The notes beneath the pieces are model-generated. The model searched no databases. It had not been told where the DNA came from and saw only the letters and a program-made list of their open reading frames with translations. The position numbers and the translations under genes were made by a program. 64,000 nucleotides of DNA from Janthinobacterium agaricidamnosum (GTDB taxonomy: Bacteria > Pseudomonadota > Gammaproteobacteria > Burkholderiales > Burkholderiaceae_D): the NCBI RefSeq assembly GCF_003667705.1, contig NZ_CP033019.1:1054001-1118000 (forward strand). Direction: 5' to 3'. This document shows positions 1 through 7,686 of the stretch, one piece after another. The first letter of the stretch is position 1, and each line of letters opens with the position of its first letter.

Positions 1-385
1 CATAGGTGTATATCGCCCCCTTTTTTGATACCCGATCTGGTCGCCCAAACTGATGGACGCGCGCCACGCGCGCCACCCAGCCAAAGAACCCGACCTCGAT
101 CTGATCGCCGGTTGCCTTTACTTTCAGGTGTTTGGCAGTGCGAATCTTGGCGAACATGGCCGCCTTCTGCCGCTTGATCCTTCCATTCTTCCCCTTGAAT
201 TCCTTGCGCCGCTTGCGCGCTGGATAGGCCGTGCCATCCGGCCCCTGCTGCGCCTTGATGCGCTGCGCTTGGCTGCGGCGCAGGTCGATGGCCACCTTGT
301 GGTTGATGGCGCGGCGCTGGGCCGGCTGCAGCTTGGCCAGCAGGGCGCCGGCCCAGGCTTCCAGTGCATGCAGGTCGTCGCTCAT
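1..385 (-). CDS. Phage virion morphogenesis / tail completion protein (P2 gpS-like), 3' end beyond window
   Basis: The reading frame opens with ATG at 385 and stays open to the left edge (128 codons visible). Its ATG overlaps the stop of the upstream gpR-like gene in an ATGA junction. The product starts MSDDLHALEAWAGALLAKL and has a basic middle part, then VARVHQFGRP near the edge. An arginine/lysine-rich central region followed by a HQFG motif is typical of the phage virion morphogenesis family, which in P2 is gpS, the tail completion protein that acts with gpR to finish the tail for head joining. The gene sits in the P2 order after gpR. The C-terminus cannot be seen. Confidence 0.85.
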   Translation of the reverse strand, partial: MSDDLHALEAWAGALLAKLQPAQRRAINHKVAIDLRRSQAQRIKAQQGPDGTAYPARKRRKEFKGKNGRIKRQKAAMFAKIRTAKHLKVKATGDQIEVGFFGWVARVARVHQFGRPDRVSKKGAIYTY

Positions 386-870
386 GGCGTGGCCTCGGGC
401 GTGCGCCATTCGGCCAGCAGCGTCTCGCCGGCGTACAACTTCCAGAACTCGTCCGCATAGGCGGGCATGTGCTGTATCTCGGCCAGGTGCTTGATGTCGA
501 GGCGGCCCGCCTCGCCGGCCTTGACTGCCACGCGTTCGGTCAGGTCCAGCTTGATGGAAATGTCGACCGTTTCGTGGTTATTAAAATCGACCTCGAAGGC
601 GATACCGTGCCTGCGCGTTTCCTCGTTGGCCATCAGGTCGAGCTGATGCACTTTCAGCCAGGCGATTAGGGCCACCATGATGGCGTCCGCGTCGCCCGCG
701 TAATCGGTGACGATCAGGTTGAGCTTGAAGCGGTATTCGAAGGAGAGGGAGGCGGTGGCCGACGCCACCACGTTGCCTTCGTCGGCGAAGACCAGCAGGC
801 GGTCGGGATCGCGCTGCAGGTCGGGGATGGCGGCGGCCAGGTGCTGGCGCAGGCTATTCGGTTTGTACAT
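382..870 (-). CDS. Phage tail completion protein R (P2 gpR-like)
   Basis: The product is 162 residues, close to P2 gpR, and begins MYKPNSLRQHLAAAIPDLQ, which fits the N-terminal signature of the family (MYKPNSLR, then an acidic DPDRL stretch). gpR works with gpS to complete the P2-type tail before head attachment. Its start overlaps the end of the Rz-like gene by 17 nt, and its stop is ATGA-coupled to gpS, so the lysis and tail-completion genes form one leftward late transcript. No catalytic motif is expected. Nothing appears broken. Confidence 0.88.
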   Translation of the reverse strand: MYKPNSLRQHLAAAIPDLQRDPDRLLVFADEGNVVASATASLSFEYRFKLNLIVTDYAGDADAIMVALIAWLKVHQLDLMANEETRRHGIAFEVDFNNHETVDISIKLDLTERVAVKAGEAGRLDIKHLAEIQHMPAYADEFWKLYAGETLLAEWRTPEATP

Positions 871-1366
871 GGTAGGCGTCTCGTACTAGGTTGTAGGCGT
901 CGATGCAGGCGTTCAGCTGGCGGGCGGCGTCGTCGCCGTCGCCGGCAATGGTGTCAAGAGCTGCCGCAGTCGCTGGGTCAAGTTCGGCGCGCGTTTCATG
1001 CCGATTGCTTGCGGCAGCGGAGGTATCTGCAGTGGCGGCGCACTGGCCGCCGGCGACGGGGATTGACAGGCGCACAGCGCCGCTGCGCACGTCATCGTTA
1101 AAACGGTCACGTTCAGTTTTCGCATGGGTTTGTTCCTGGGTGAGGTGGTCGGCGCGCTGCGCCAGGACGGCGCCGGCTGCGCGCTCCAAGGTGAGCACGC
1201 GGGCGGTGGCCTGGGCCAGTGCGGTGGCGGAGGTGGTTGTTTGGATAGCGGCCGCCCGCTGCAGTTCGGCGATGCTGGCGTCTTTGCGCCAGCCCTGCAC
1301 CGTCCAGCCGGCCAGAGCGCCGCACAGGAGAACAGCGGCCAGTGGGCGCCAGGTGGGTGCTGTCAC
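854..1366 (-). CDS. Inner-membrane spanin, Rz-like (LysB equivalent)
   Basis: The gene encodes 170 residues from a GTG at 1366 that overlaps the endolysin stop (GTGA). The start is chosen because the product then begins with a membrane anchor (residues about 7-25, PLAAVLLCGALAGWTVQGW) followed by a long periplasmic helix rich in Ala, Gln, Glu and Arg. That is the architecture of i-spanins, which join the inner and outer membranes at the last step of host lysis. A second gene encoding a small lipoprotein lies entirely inside it in another frame, as in the Rz/Rz1 pairs of lambda and P2. Sequence alone shows no closer match. Confidence 0.8.
   Translation of the reverse strand: MTAPTWRPLAAVLLCGALAGWTVQGWRKDASIAELQRAAAIQTTTSATALAQATARVLTLERAAGAVLAQRADHLTQEQTHAKTERDRFNDDVRSGAVRLSIPVAGGQCAATADTSAAASNRHETRAELDPATAAALDTIAGDGDDAARQLNACIDAYNLVRDAYHVQTE
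913..1125 (-). CDS. Outer-membrane spanin lipoprotein, Rz1-like, embedded in Rz
   Basis: This is a 70-codon frame nested within the Rz gene in a different frame. The product begins MRKLNVTVLTMTCAAALCAC, which ends in a lipobox (LCAC), so signal peptidase II would cleave before Cys20. The mature part is short and proline-rich (APPLQIPPLPQ), as in Rz1 o-spanins. An AGGA sequence sits about 8 nt before the ATG at 1125. Embedded o-spanins are often missed in annotation. Lipobox, proline content and position inside an Rz gene together make the call strong. Confidence 0.82.
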   Translation of the reverse strand: MRKLNVTVLTMTCAAALCACQSPSPAASAPPLQIPPLPQAIGMKRAPNLTQRLRQLLTPLPATATTPPAS

Positions 1367-1923
1367 ATGGCCACCCGTTCCTTGATCCAGCCGAACAGAA
1401 AACGGCGCTGGGTTTTGTTGGCCTCGGTGATTTCCAGGTAGCGCGCTGCCTGCAGGCCGTTCAGGGCGCGCAGCAGCACGGTGGCGCCTTCCTGGCCGCG
1501 CCATTTCAGGAACGCGGCCAACGCGCCCAGCGACTGCGCGCCCAGGCGGCCGTCGACGAACAGGGCGGGATAGCGGGCGCCCGTGTCATTAAAACCGTTC
1601 AGCCAGCGCTGCAGGAATTCGGCCGCGCGGTGCGGCCCCATGTTCACGCCCGTGTCGATGACTTCGGCGCCGATGCCGGCATGCAGGGCCAGCACCTGGT
1701 CGAACTTGGGTTCCGTGATGTAGCGGGCCGTGTAGATGGCGCGCGCCACCGATACAGGCAGGTCGCGCATCGGCCCCGTGTAGCCGTTGGCACGCGCCAC
1801 CGCCACGGTGATGCCGTAATTGGTTTCCCCGCCCTTGTCTTGCGGGTCGTTCACATAGCCGCCTTCGGCGCGCAGGATGGCGTCGATGACGCGTGCGATC
1901 AGGGGATTTTCCACGGTGGCCAT
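1363..1923 (-). CDS. Phage endolysin, glycoside hydrolase family 108 (N-acetylmuramidase)
   Basis: The gene encodes 186 residues from the ATG at 1923, which is ATGA-coupled to the holin gene. The N-terminal region has ILRAEGGYVNDPQDKGGETNYGI in one stretch (residues about 17-40). The EGGYVND core carries the catalytic glutamate of GH108 lysozymes, followed by the family's GGETNYGIT block. A C-terminal part ends FLFGWIKERV, like the peptidoglycan-binding domain_3 tail common in this family. It would cut the glycan backbone after holin release. No signal peptide or SAR anchor is visible, so it depends on the adjacent holin. Confidence 0.9.
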   Translation of the reverse strand: MATVENPLIARVIDAILRAEGGYVNDPQDKGGETNYGITVAVARANGYTGPMRDLPVSVARAIYTARYITEPKFDQVLALHAGIGAEVIDTGVNMGPHRAAEFLQRWLNGFNDTGARYPALFVDGRLGAQSLGALAAFLKWRGQEGATVLLRALNGLQAARYLEITEANKTQRRFLFGWIKERVAM

Positions 1924-2294
1924 CAATGTTCCTTCGCGTCTTTGACCAGCTCGGCGATGTCCTTGTCGCTGCGGCGCTGGAACCACAGGGCCACGGCGCG
2001 CGATACCCACCAGCCGGGGGCGCCCACGATCAGATCGATGGCGGAGGCGTTGACCATGGCGCCGATGGCCGGGAGCTGGGCGCACAGCAGCTGGTAGACG
2101 GTGCCGCCCAGCAGGCAGGAGAAGACGCCCGCGCAGGCCAGGCGGGCGACGAATTCGCCCTTGTTGAAGGTGCCGTCGCTGTTCAGGGGCGGCAGCACGA
2201 TGTACAGCATGGCGGCGCCGACCATGCCCAGCGCCGCCTTGAAGCCGTACAGTTTGACCAGGGTGGCGAAACCACCAAACGATTCTGCGGACAT
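1923..2294 (-). CDS. Putative phage holin
   Basis: The product is 123 residues from the ATG at 2294, chosen because a GGAG element lies about 9 nt upstream; an ATG at 2333 is also in frame but has no such site. Hydrophobic segments are AALGMVGAAMLYIVLPPL, LACAGVFSCLLGGTVYQLL and a third around AIDLIVGAPGWWVSRA, followed by a charged C-terminal tail (RRSDKDIAELVKDAKEH). Two or three membrane spans, a charged tail and a place directly before the endolysin fit a holin. The exact holin family is not recognised, so the role rests mainly on context. Confidence 0.72.
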   Translation of the reverse strand: MSAESFGGFATLVKLYGFKAALGMVGAAMLYIVLPPLNSDGTFNKGEFVARLACAGVFSCLLGGTVYQLLCAQLPAIGAMVNASAIDLIVGAPGWWVSRAVALWFQRRSDKDIAELVKDAKEH

Positions 2295-2358
2295 TGCTTG
2301 ATTCTCCGGTAAGAGGGATGAAAGATTTTTCATGATGGATAAAGGTTAAATGCCAGGA

Positions 2359-2568
2359 TCAGTCCCATAGCTGCACGATGTCCGCCGCCTGGCCCGTGCT
2401 GGGTGCCGGCTCGGGCAGGGAGACGAGCAGGCCGGCAGGCAGCACGGCGCCATGGCGCGCCAGCGCGGGATTCATTTCTAGGGTGTGCTCGACGTATCCC
2501 GCGCCGTCGCCCAGGTAGCGCCACACCAGGGCGTCCACCGTGTCGTGTTGCTGCGTGCGCACCTGCAT
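2359..2568 (-). CDS. Phage tail protein X (P2 gpX-like)
   Basis: A 69-residue product starts at 2568, with the ATG overlapping the stop of the head-completion gene (ATGA). It reads MQVRTQQHDTVDALVWRYLG and later LEMNPALARHGAVLPAGLLV, the compact LysM-like pattern of P2 tail protein X (DTVDALCWR...NPGLA...LPAGLLI). gpX is a small tail component needed for tail assembly. The gene is in the P2 position between the head-completion and lysis genes. Confidence 0.9.
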   Translation of the reverse strand: MQVRTQQHDTVDALVWRYLGDGAGYVEHTLEMNPALARHGAVLPAGLLVSLPEPAPSTGQAADIVQLWD

Positions 2569-3071
2569 CAGATCAGCTCGACGGTCAGGTGCGTGCGGCC
2601 GACCATATCGGCAATCGCCCATTGCGCATTGCGCCGCTGCGCGCCGGGCGCCTCGTCGAGCCACTCCATGCTTTTCTTGTCGCTGACGGACGTGGCCGTG
2701 CTGTCGTAGTCGCGGTAACGCTCGATCAGATCGGCTTTCGCCGTGCTGTAGACGGCGCGCCGGTACTGCGCCAGCAGGCGCGATTCGCGGTTGATGCGCG
2801 CGGCCGGCACGTCCACCAGGGTGGCGATGCCGGCGGCGGCTTGCATTCCCTGCCAGTCGGCCAGCTCGCGGTTGACCTGCAGGATGGCGTCCACCACGGC
2901 TTGCACCAGGCGCGCGTCGGTGACGGTGCCGTCCAGGCGCATAGCGTCGCGCATGTCGGTGAGGGCAATATCGGGAAACCAGCCGTCGTTCTCGATGATG
3001 CCGGGGACCGTTGCAGGTGGCGCCGGGGTGGTGCCAGGCGGGGTGGACGGGGGTAGGGCCATGAAGGACAT
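2568..3071 (-). CDS. Head completion/stabilization protein (P2 gpL-like)
   Basis: The gene encodes 167 residues from the ATG at 3071 (a second ATG lies three codons further in). After a proline-rich N-terminus the product has the family's pattern IENDGWFPDIALTDMRDAMR, a central helical part, and a C-terminus with DKKSMEWLDEAPGAQRRNAQWAIAD. P2 gpL binds the portal/head junction and stabilises packaged DNA before tail joining. It follows gpM at a 95-nt gap and is coupled to gpX by ATGA. Confidence 0.88.
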   Translation of the reverse strand: MSFMALPPSTPPGTTPAPPATVPGIIENDGWFPDIALTDMRDAMRLDGTVTDARLVQAVVDAILQVNRELADWQGMQAAAGIATLVDVPAARINRESRLLAQYRRAVYSTAKADLIERYRDYDSTATSVSDKKSMEWLDEAPGAQRRNAQWAIADMVGRTHLTVELI

Positions 3072-3166
3072 ACGGGACGCTTTCAAAATGGGGCGGTGGA
3101 CGGGGTTCATCAGGTCAAGGGTATGACCAGAATCCCCCCGTGCCGCCGTGCTGCGGGGGATGCTCT

Positions 3167-3883
3167 TTACGTGGAACCGGCCGCGCGCTTGATGCGCCGC
3201 TCCAGCCGTTCCATATCTTTCTTGACGCCGCACGACTCGGATAAAGCGCGGGCACGCTTCAGCTGGGCCATGGCCGTTTCCGCCTGCGCCACCAGCGCCG
3301 GCGCAATCTCCGCGTCGTCGGCCTGGTCCAGCACGGCGATCATGGCCAGGCCGATGGCCTTGTGCAGCTTGGCGCGCGCCTGGTCGGGCGCATCGCTGGC
3401 AGCCGTCAGCTGCTCGACGGTGCCCAGCACCTGGGCCGCGTGCTGCGGATCGGCGGCCAGCTTGCCGTGCAGGAAGCCCTCGGCAAATTCGTCCAGCATC
3501 AGGGTGGCGATGTCGCGGCTGTAGGTGTCGGGCAGGGTGAACTTGTGCGCCAGCGCGTACTCGGCCATGACCAGGGCGCGGTCGTATTCGCCCGTGTCGA
3601 TGTGCCACACCAGCAGGGTGGCGAAGACGTCATCCTGGGCGCCCTTGCCGCCGGCCAGCACGCCGTCGATCCACTGCGCATAGTCGGGCAGCATGGTGGC
3701 CTTGACCTCGATCTTGCGTTCCACCGACTGGATGGATTTCAGGCGCCGCCGGTCATCGGCCAGCTTGTAGAGCATCATTTCGTAGGCCGTGCCGGTGGTC
3801 ACGCCCTGCGGCGCGGCGGCGCCGGCCGTGCGCTCGGCCAGCATGCGCGCGCGGTGGCGCAGGGCGGGGGAAAGATTGCCCAT
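3167..3883 (-). CDS. Terminase small subunit, endonuclease (P2 gpM-like)
   Basis: The product is 238 residues from the ATG at 3883, overlapping the capsid stop as TGATG; a GTG one codon upstream (3886) is an alternative. The N-terminus reads MGNLSPALRHRARMLAE, followed by a helical region and the motif LLVWHIDTGEYDRALVMAEYALAH typical of gpM. In P2, gpM is the terminase subunit that cuts at cos, working with the gpP ATPase encoded further along at 5875-7686. The C-terminus is charged (KKDMERLERRIKRAAGS). Confidence 0.9.
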   Translation of the reverse strand: MGNLSPALRHRARMLAERTAGAAAPQGVTTGTAYEMMLYKLADDRRRLKSIQSVERKIEVKATMLPDYAQWIDGVLAGGKGAQDDVFATLLVWHIDTGEYDRALVMAEYALAHKFTLPDTYSRDIATLMLDEFAEGFLHGKLAADPQHAAQVLGTVEQLTAASDAPDQARAKLHKAIGLAMIAVLDQADDAEIAPALVAQAETAMAQLKRARALSESCGVKKDMERLERRIKRAAGST

Positions 3884-4902
3884 CACTTGTCTTTCAGCTC
3901 GATGTTTTCCACCAGCGCCGCCAGGCCCAGGTCTTCGATCACGTAGGCGTCGTTCGATGACTCGTAGTTCTCGATGCGGTCGCGCTTGGGCACGTCCTCG
4001 ACGCGGCGGCGGCGCGCGCCTTCCTGGAAGTAGATCGACAGATTGTCGAAACGGGTAATCAGGATGGCGTTATCCGGGAAGTAGGGCACGCGCGCGGCCG
4101 GCAAGCCGCCGATGCGTTTCTGGCTGATGATGATGTCCGCCGCCAGCGTTTCCGTGGGCGCCTGCTTGGTGTTGACCAGGGGGAAATACTTGTCGTTCAA
4201 CAGCTTGCGCCCGACGATGGCCACCAGATTGGTGTCTTCCTGATACCACGGGTCCAGCAGGTTGACGGCATCGGTGACGGCCGCGTCCAAGTTGGCGTAA
4301 TCCGCATCGGCCACGTCACCGATGACGACCTTGCCCGGCATGCCGGCCGCGACCAGGCCCAGCACGCGCTCGGGCGCCAGCTCGCGCAGGTGCTGCAGCC
4401 AGCCCTTGTTCACGTCCTGCAGCAGTGGGTTGGCGTCCAGATCGGTGTCGGCCATCGCCTTGACGCCATTGAAGCCGATGACGATGCGATCTAACGCCTG
4501 GCGCGTCAGGATGGCATTGGCCACGCGCGATTGAAAATCGGGGAACTTGGCCCAGGCGTCCAGCTTGGCATAGTTCAGATGCGTGTCGAAGTTGGTTTGT
4601 TCGCAGCGGTACTTGGTGCCGTCCAGGGTGGACAGGTCGCGCGTCTTGCGTTCCTTGTCCTTGGTGTTGGTGCGGCCGGCAATCGGGCCGGATACGCCCA
4701 GGCCCAGCTTTTCGCCTTCCTGCTCGGTCACGCCGATGATGTTCACTTTCGTCAGGAACTCGCTCGATTCCTGCATTTTCGTTTCCAGCTTTTGCTGCAC
4801 GCTGGGCGTGACGCTGAAGGTCTTGGCCACATTGTCCGTGTCGTTCAGTTGGCCCAGGCGGGTTTCATATTGGCCAAAGACCTGGCGCGTTTGCTTTTTC
4901 AT
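3883..4902 (-). CDS. Phage major capsid protein (P2 gpN-like)
   Basis: The product is 339 residues, close to the P2 gpN precursor (357). It starts MKKQTRQVFGQYETRLGQLN and contains the family pattern FLTKVNIIGVTEQEGEKLGLG, TRDLSTLDGTKYRCEQTNFDTHL and WAKFPDFQSRVANAI. It forms the HK97-fold icosahedral shell and is expected to be trimmed at the N-terminus by the scaffold protease encoded immediately upstream. The gene lies 47 nt after the scaffold gene in the same late operon. Confidence 0.95.
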   Translation of the reverse strand: MKKQTRQVFGQYETRLGQLNDTDNVAKTFSVTPSVQQKLETKMQESSEFLTKVNIIGVTEQEGEKLGLGVSGPIAGRTNTKDKERKTRDLSTLDGTKYRCEQTNFDTHLNYAKLDAWAKFPDFQSRVANAILTRQALDRIVIGFNGVKAMADTDLDANPLLQDVNKGWLQHLRELAPERVLGLVAAGMPGKVVIGDVADADYANLDAAVTDAVNLLDPWYQEDTNLVAIVGRKLLNDKYFPLVNTKQAPTETLAADIIISQKRIGGLPAARVPYFPDNAILITRFDNLSIYFQEGARRRRVEDVPKRDRIENYESSNDAYVIEDLGLAALVENIELKDK

Positions 4903-4949
4903 AAATCAGTGCTCCGTTGTTGAATGGGGGGAAGAAAGGGCGAGGGCGC

Positions 4950-5738
4950 TTAAAACTCGGTCTGCACGGCGCCGTCGTTGCCGGTGGCGGCCGGGCGGCG
5001 CGGGCCGTTGCCGGGCGCTTCGTCCATCTGCGCCTTGAAGGCGGCCAGCTCGTCCTGCGTGGCCTTCAATGCCGTTTCGGTTTTCTCCAGGCGCGCCAGG
5101 GTGCCCGTGTAGTTATCGTTGGCGGTGACGACGTGGCCGGCCAGCGCCTGCACGGCTTCGCTGATGTCGGCGAACTGCGCCGCGTCGGCGCCGGATTTGT
5201 TCGAAAAGCGCGACAGCAGGTTTTTCACGGCGTCGGCCAGCTTGGTTCCCTGCGGCTCGTCAAACTCCAGCGTCACCTCGACGGCCGAGGTAAACAGGTT
5301 GGCGCTTTGCTGCTTGCGGCTGGCGGAGAATTTCAGCGCATCGGTGCCCAGGCTGGCCGGGCTGTCGGTGACGCCCAGGCCGACCAGGTAGGGTTGTGCA
5401 GAGTCGGCAAAGTCGGGCTGGATTTCCAGGCTGGTGTACAGCTTCTGTTTCGCCTTGTTGATGGCGACCAGTTCCGGCGTCGGTTCGATCTGCGCGAACA
5501 GGGCCAGTTTCTTGCCGCTGTCGGTGTCGACTTCCTCGGCTTTCACCGCGATCACGTCGCCGTAGGCTTTGAATTGGCTGTCGGGCAGGATGCCGCGAAT
5601 GTGTTCCAGCCAGATGCGCTCGCCGTAGGTTTTCGGGTTGTAGCTGGCGGCGATCTGCTCGATGGTGGCGCGGTCGATGTTGCGGCCGTCCGTGGTGGCG
5701 CCTTCGGTGGCGACGCGGAAGAATTGGGATTTAGGCAT
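4950..5738 (-). CDS. Capsid scaffolding protein with protease domain (P2 gpO-like)
   Basis: The gene encodes 262 residues from the ATG at 5738; an in-frame start at 5798 would add 20 residues unlike the family. The N-terminus MPKSQFFRVATEGATTDGRN matches gpO. A serine-protease triad can be placed at Asp17, His46 (WLEHIRG) and Ser103 (YTSLEIQP), corresponding to the known P2 residues Asp19, His48 and Ser107. The C-terminal part is a long coiled-coil scaffold that ends in an acidic tail. It scaffolds assembly of the capsid protein and processes itself, the capsid and the portal protein. Confidence 0.92.
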   Translation of the reverse strand: MPKSQFFRVATEGATTDGRNIDRATIEQIAASYNPKTYGERIWLEHIRGILPDSQFKAYGDVIAVKAEEVDTDSGKKLALFAQIEPTPELVAINKAKQKLYTSLEIQPDFADSAQPYLVGLGVTDSPASLGTDALKFSASRKQQSANLFTSAVEVTLEFDEPQGTKLADAVKNLLSRFSNKSGADAAQFADISEAVQALAGHVVTANDNYTGTLARLEKTETALKATQDELAAFKAQMDEAPGNGPRRPAATGNDGAVQTEF

Positions 5739-5811
5739 GGTGGCGTGTCTCGGTTGATCGGATAACGCCATGGTCAACGTCTTGGCGCTGCGACTCAATG
5801 CGCTGCGGGTT

Positions 5812-5826
5812 GCTATGGGCCATAGC
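5812..5826. promoter_or_regulatory. 15-bp palindrome between divergent phage late genes
   Basis: A perfect inverted repeat GCTATGG-g-CCATAGC sits in the 136-bp space between the leftward scaffold gene and the rightward terminase gene. In P2, this space holds two late promoters switched on by Ogr, which binds a dyad about 55 bp upstream of the start. The palindrome centre is 81 bp from the scaffold ATG and 56 bp from the terminase ATG, so the distance suits the scaffold promoter better. It does not match the classical P2 dyad (TGT-N12-ACA), so the role is a guess from position. Confidence 0.4.
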
Positions 5827-5874
5827 GACTTTTGCCTTTCCCCGTTCCGCGCGCGCGCAGCCTACGCTGGCGGC

Positions 5875-7686
5875 ATGCTGACAATCGAGAAAATAAGCGA
5901 ACAAACTCCCGACGAGAAAATCGCCGAACTGGCCGTGCCTGAGTCTGAGCCACGCCGCGCCGCGCGCGCCCTGTACTGGAAGGGCTGGCGCATTTCGTCC
6001 ATCGCCCGCCACCTGGGACTCAAGCGCAGCACCATCAATAGCTGGAAGGCGCGCGACGAATGGGACAAGGCGCAGGCCATCGAGCACGTTGAGGCGTCGG
6101 CCGAGCTGCGCCTGGTCAAGCTGATCGAAAAAGAGGTCAAGAGCGGCAGCGATTACAAGGAAATTGATCTGCTGGCCCGCACCATCGTGCAGATGGCGCG
6201 CGTGCGCCGCTATGAGCAACCGGGCGGCAACGAGGTAGACCTCAACCCCAAACTGGCGAACCGCAATGCCGGCCCGAAGAAGAAGCCGACGCGCAACGAT
6301 TTCAGCGAAGAACAGAAAATCCAGCTGCTCGACGCCTTCCAGGATTCGCTCTTCGACTATCAAAAAGTCTGGTATCGCAACGGCGACCAGCGCACGCGCG
6401 CCATCCTCAAGAGCCGCCAGATCGGCGCCACCTGGTACTTCGCCCGCGAGGCGCTGGCCGACGCCATGGCGACGGGCCGCAATCAGATTTTCCTGTCCGC
6501 CTCAAAAAGCCAGGCGCACGTCTTCAAGCAATACATTGTGCAATTCGCGCGCGAGGCGGCCGGCATCGAGTTGACGGGCGACCCCATCGTGCTGCCGAAC
6601 GGCGCGCATCTGTACTTCCTGGGCACCAACGCGCGCACGGCACAGGGCTACCACGGCAATTTCTACTTTGATGAATTCTTCTGGACGCAGAATTTCCAGG
6701 AGTTGAACAAGGTGGCCTCGGGCATGGCCATCCACAAGAAGTGGCGCAAGACCTACTTTTCAACGCCATCCTCGACCACGCATCAGGCCTATCCGTTCTG
6801 GACGGGCGAACTGTTCAACAAGCGCCGCGCCAAGGCCGACCAGGTCAACATCGATGTGAGCCATGGCCGCTTGTCGTCGGGTTTCACAGGCGAGGACAAG
6901 ATCTGGCGCCAGATCGTCACCATCCTCGACGCCGAGCGCGGCGGCTGCAACCTGTTTGACATCGACGAGCTGCGCAACTTCGAATACAGCCCGGACCAGT
7001 TCGACAATTTGCTGATGTGCAATTTTATCGACGACTCGGCCTCGGTCTTCCCGCTGGCCGAGCTGCAGCGCTGCATGGTCGATTCCTGGGTCGAGTGGGA
7101 CGACTACAAGCCCTTGCTGGGCCTGCGCCCGTTCGGCAACCGGCCCGTGTGGATCGGCTACGACCCGGCCTTGAACGGCGACAGCGCCGGGTGCGTGGTG
7201 CTGGCGCCGCCCATGACGGCCGGCGGCAAGTTCCGCATCCTGGAGCGCCACCAGTGGCGCGGGCAGAGTTTCGAAGACCACGCCGACGCCATCCGCCAGA
7301 TGACGCAGCGCTACAACGTCGAATACATCGGCATCGATACCACGGGCATGGGCATCGGCGTGCTGCCGATCGTGCGCGGCTTCTTCCCGGCCGTCACAGC
7401 CCTGAATTACTCGCCCGAAGTCAAAACCCGCATGGTGCTAAAAGCCAAAAACATCATCAGCAAGGGCCGGCTGGAGTTTGACGCCGGCTGGACGGATATC
7501 GCGCAATCGTTCATGGCCATCCACAAGACCCTCACCCCCAGCGGGCGGCACGTGACCTATGTGGCCGGCCGCAGCGATGAAACCGGCCACGCCGATCTGG
7601 CGTGGGCCTGCATGCACGCCCTCGATCACGAGCCGTTCGAAGGCACCACCGACAACCACCACTCTTTCATGGAGATTTATTCTTGA
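5875..7686 (+). CDS. Terminase large subunit, ATPase (P2 gpP-like)
   Basis: The gene encodes 603 residues from the ATG at 5875; an upstream frame to 5770 adds residues unlike the family. The N-terminus carries a helix-turn-helix (RAARALYWKGWRISSIARHL, then LKRSTINSW) typical of gpP. The motor has a Walker A-like SRQIGATW near residue 183 and a Walker B FYFDEFFW near residue 264. A C-terminal nuclease-fold part begins with GYDPALNGDSAG, with further acidic residues (GIDTTGMG). It packages DNA into the head with gpM. It runs opposite to the capsid genes, as in P2, and is coupled to the portal gene. Confidence 0.95.
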   Translation: MLTIEKISEQTPDEKIAELAVPESEPRRAARALYWKGWRISSIARHLGLKRSTINSWKARDEWDKAQAIEHVEASAELRLVKLIEKEVKSGSDYKEIDLLARTIVQMARVRRYEQPGGNEVDLNPKLANRNAGPKKKPTRNDFSEEQKIQLLDAFQDSLFDYQKVWYRNGDQRTRAILKSRQIGATWYFAREALADAMATGRNQIFLSASKSQAHVFKQYIVQFAREAAGIELTGDPIVLPNGAHLYFLGTNARTAQGYHGNFYFDEFFWTQNFQELNKVASGMAIHKKWRKTYFSTPSSTTHQAYPFWTGELFNKRRAKADQVNIDVSHGRLSSGFTGEDKIWRQIVTILDAERGGCNLFDIDELRNFEYSPDQFDNLLMCNFIDDSASVFPLAELQRCMVDSWVEWDDYKPLLGLRPFGNRPVWIGYDPALNGDSAGCVVLAPPMTAGGKFRILERHQWRGQSFEDHADAIRQMTQRYNVEYIGIDTTGMGIGVLPIVRGFFPAVTALNYSPEVKTRMVLKAKNIISKGRLEFDAGWTDIAQSFMAIHKTLTPSGRHVTYVAGRSDETGHADLAWACMHALDHEPFEGTTDNHHSFMEIYS

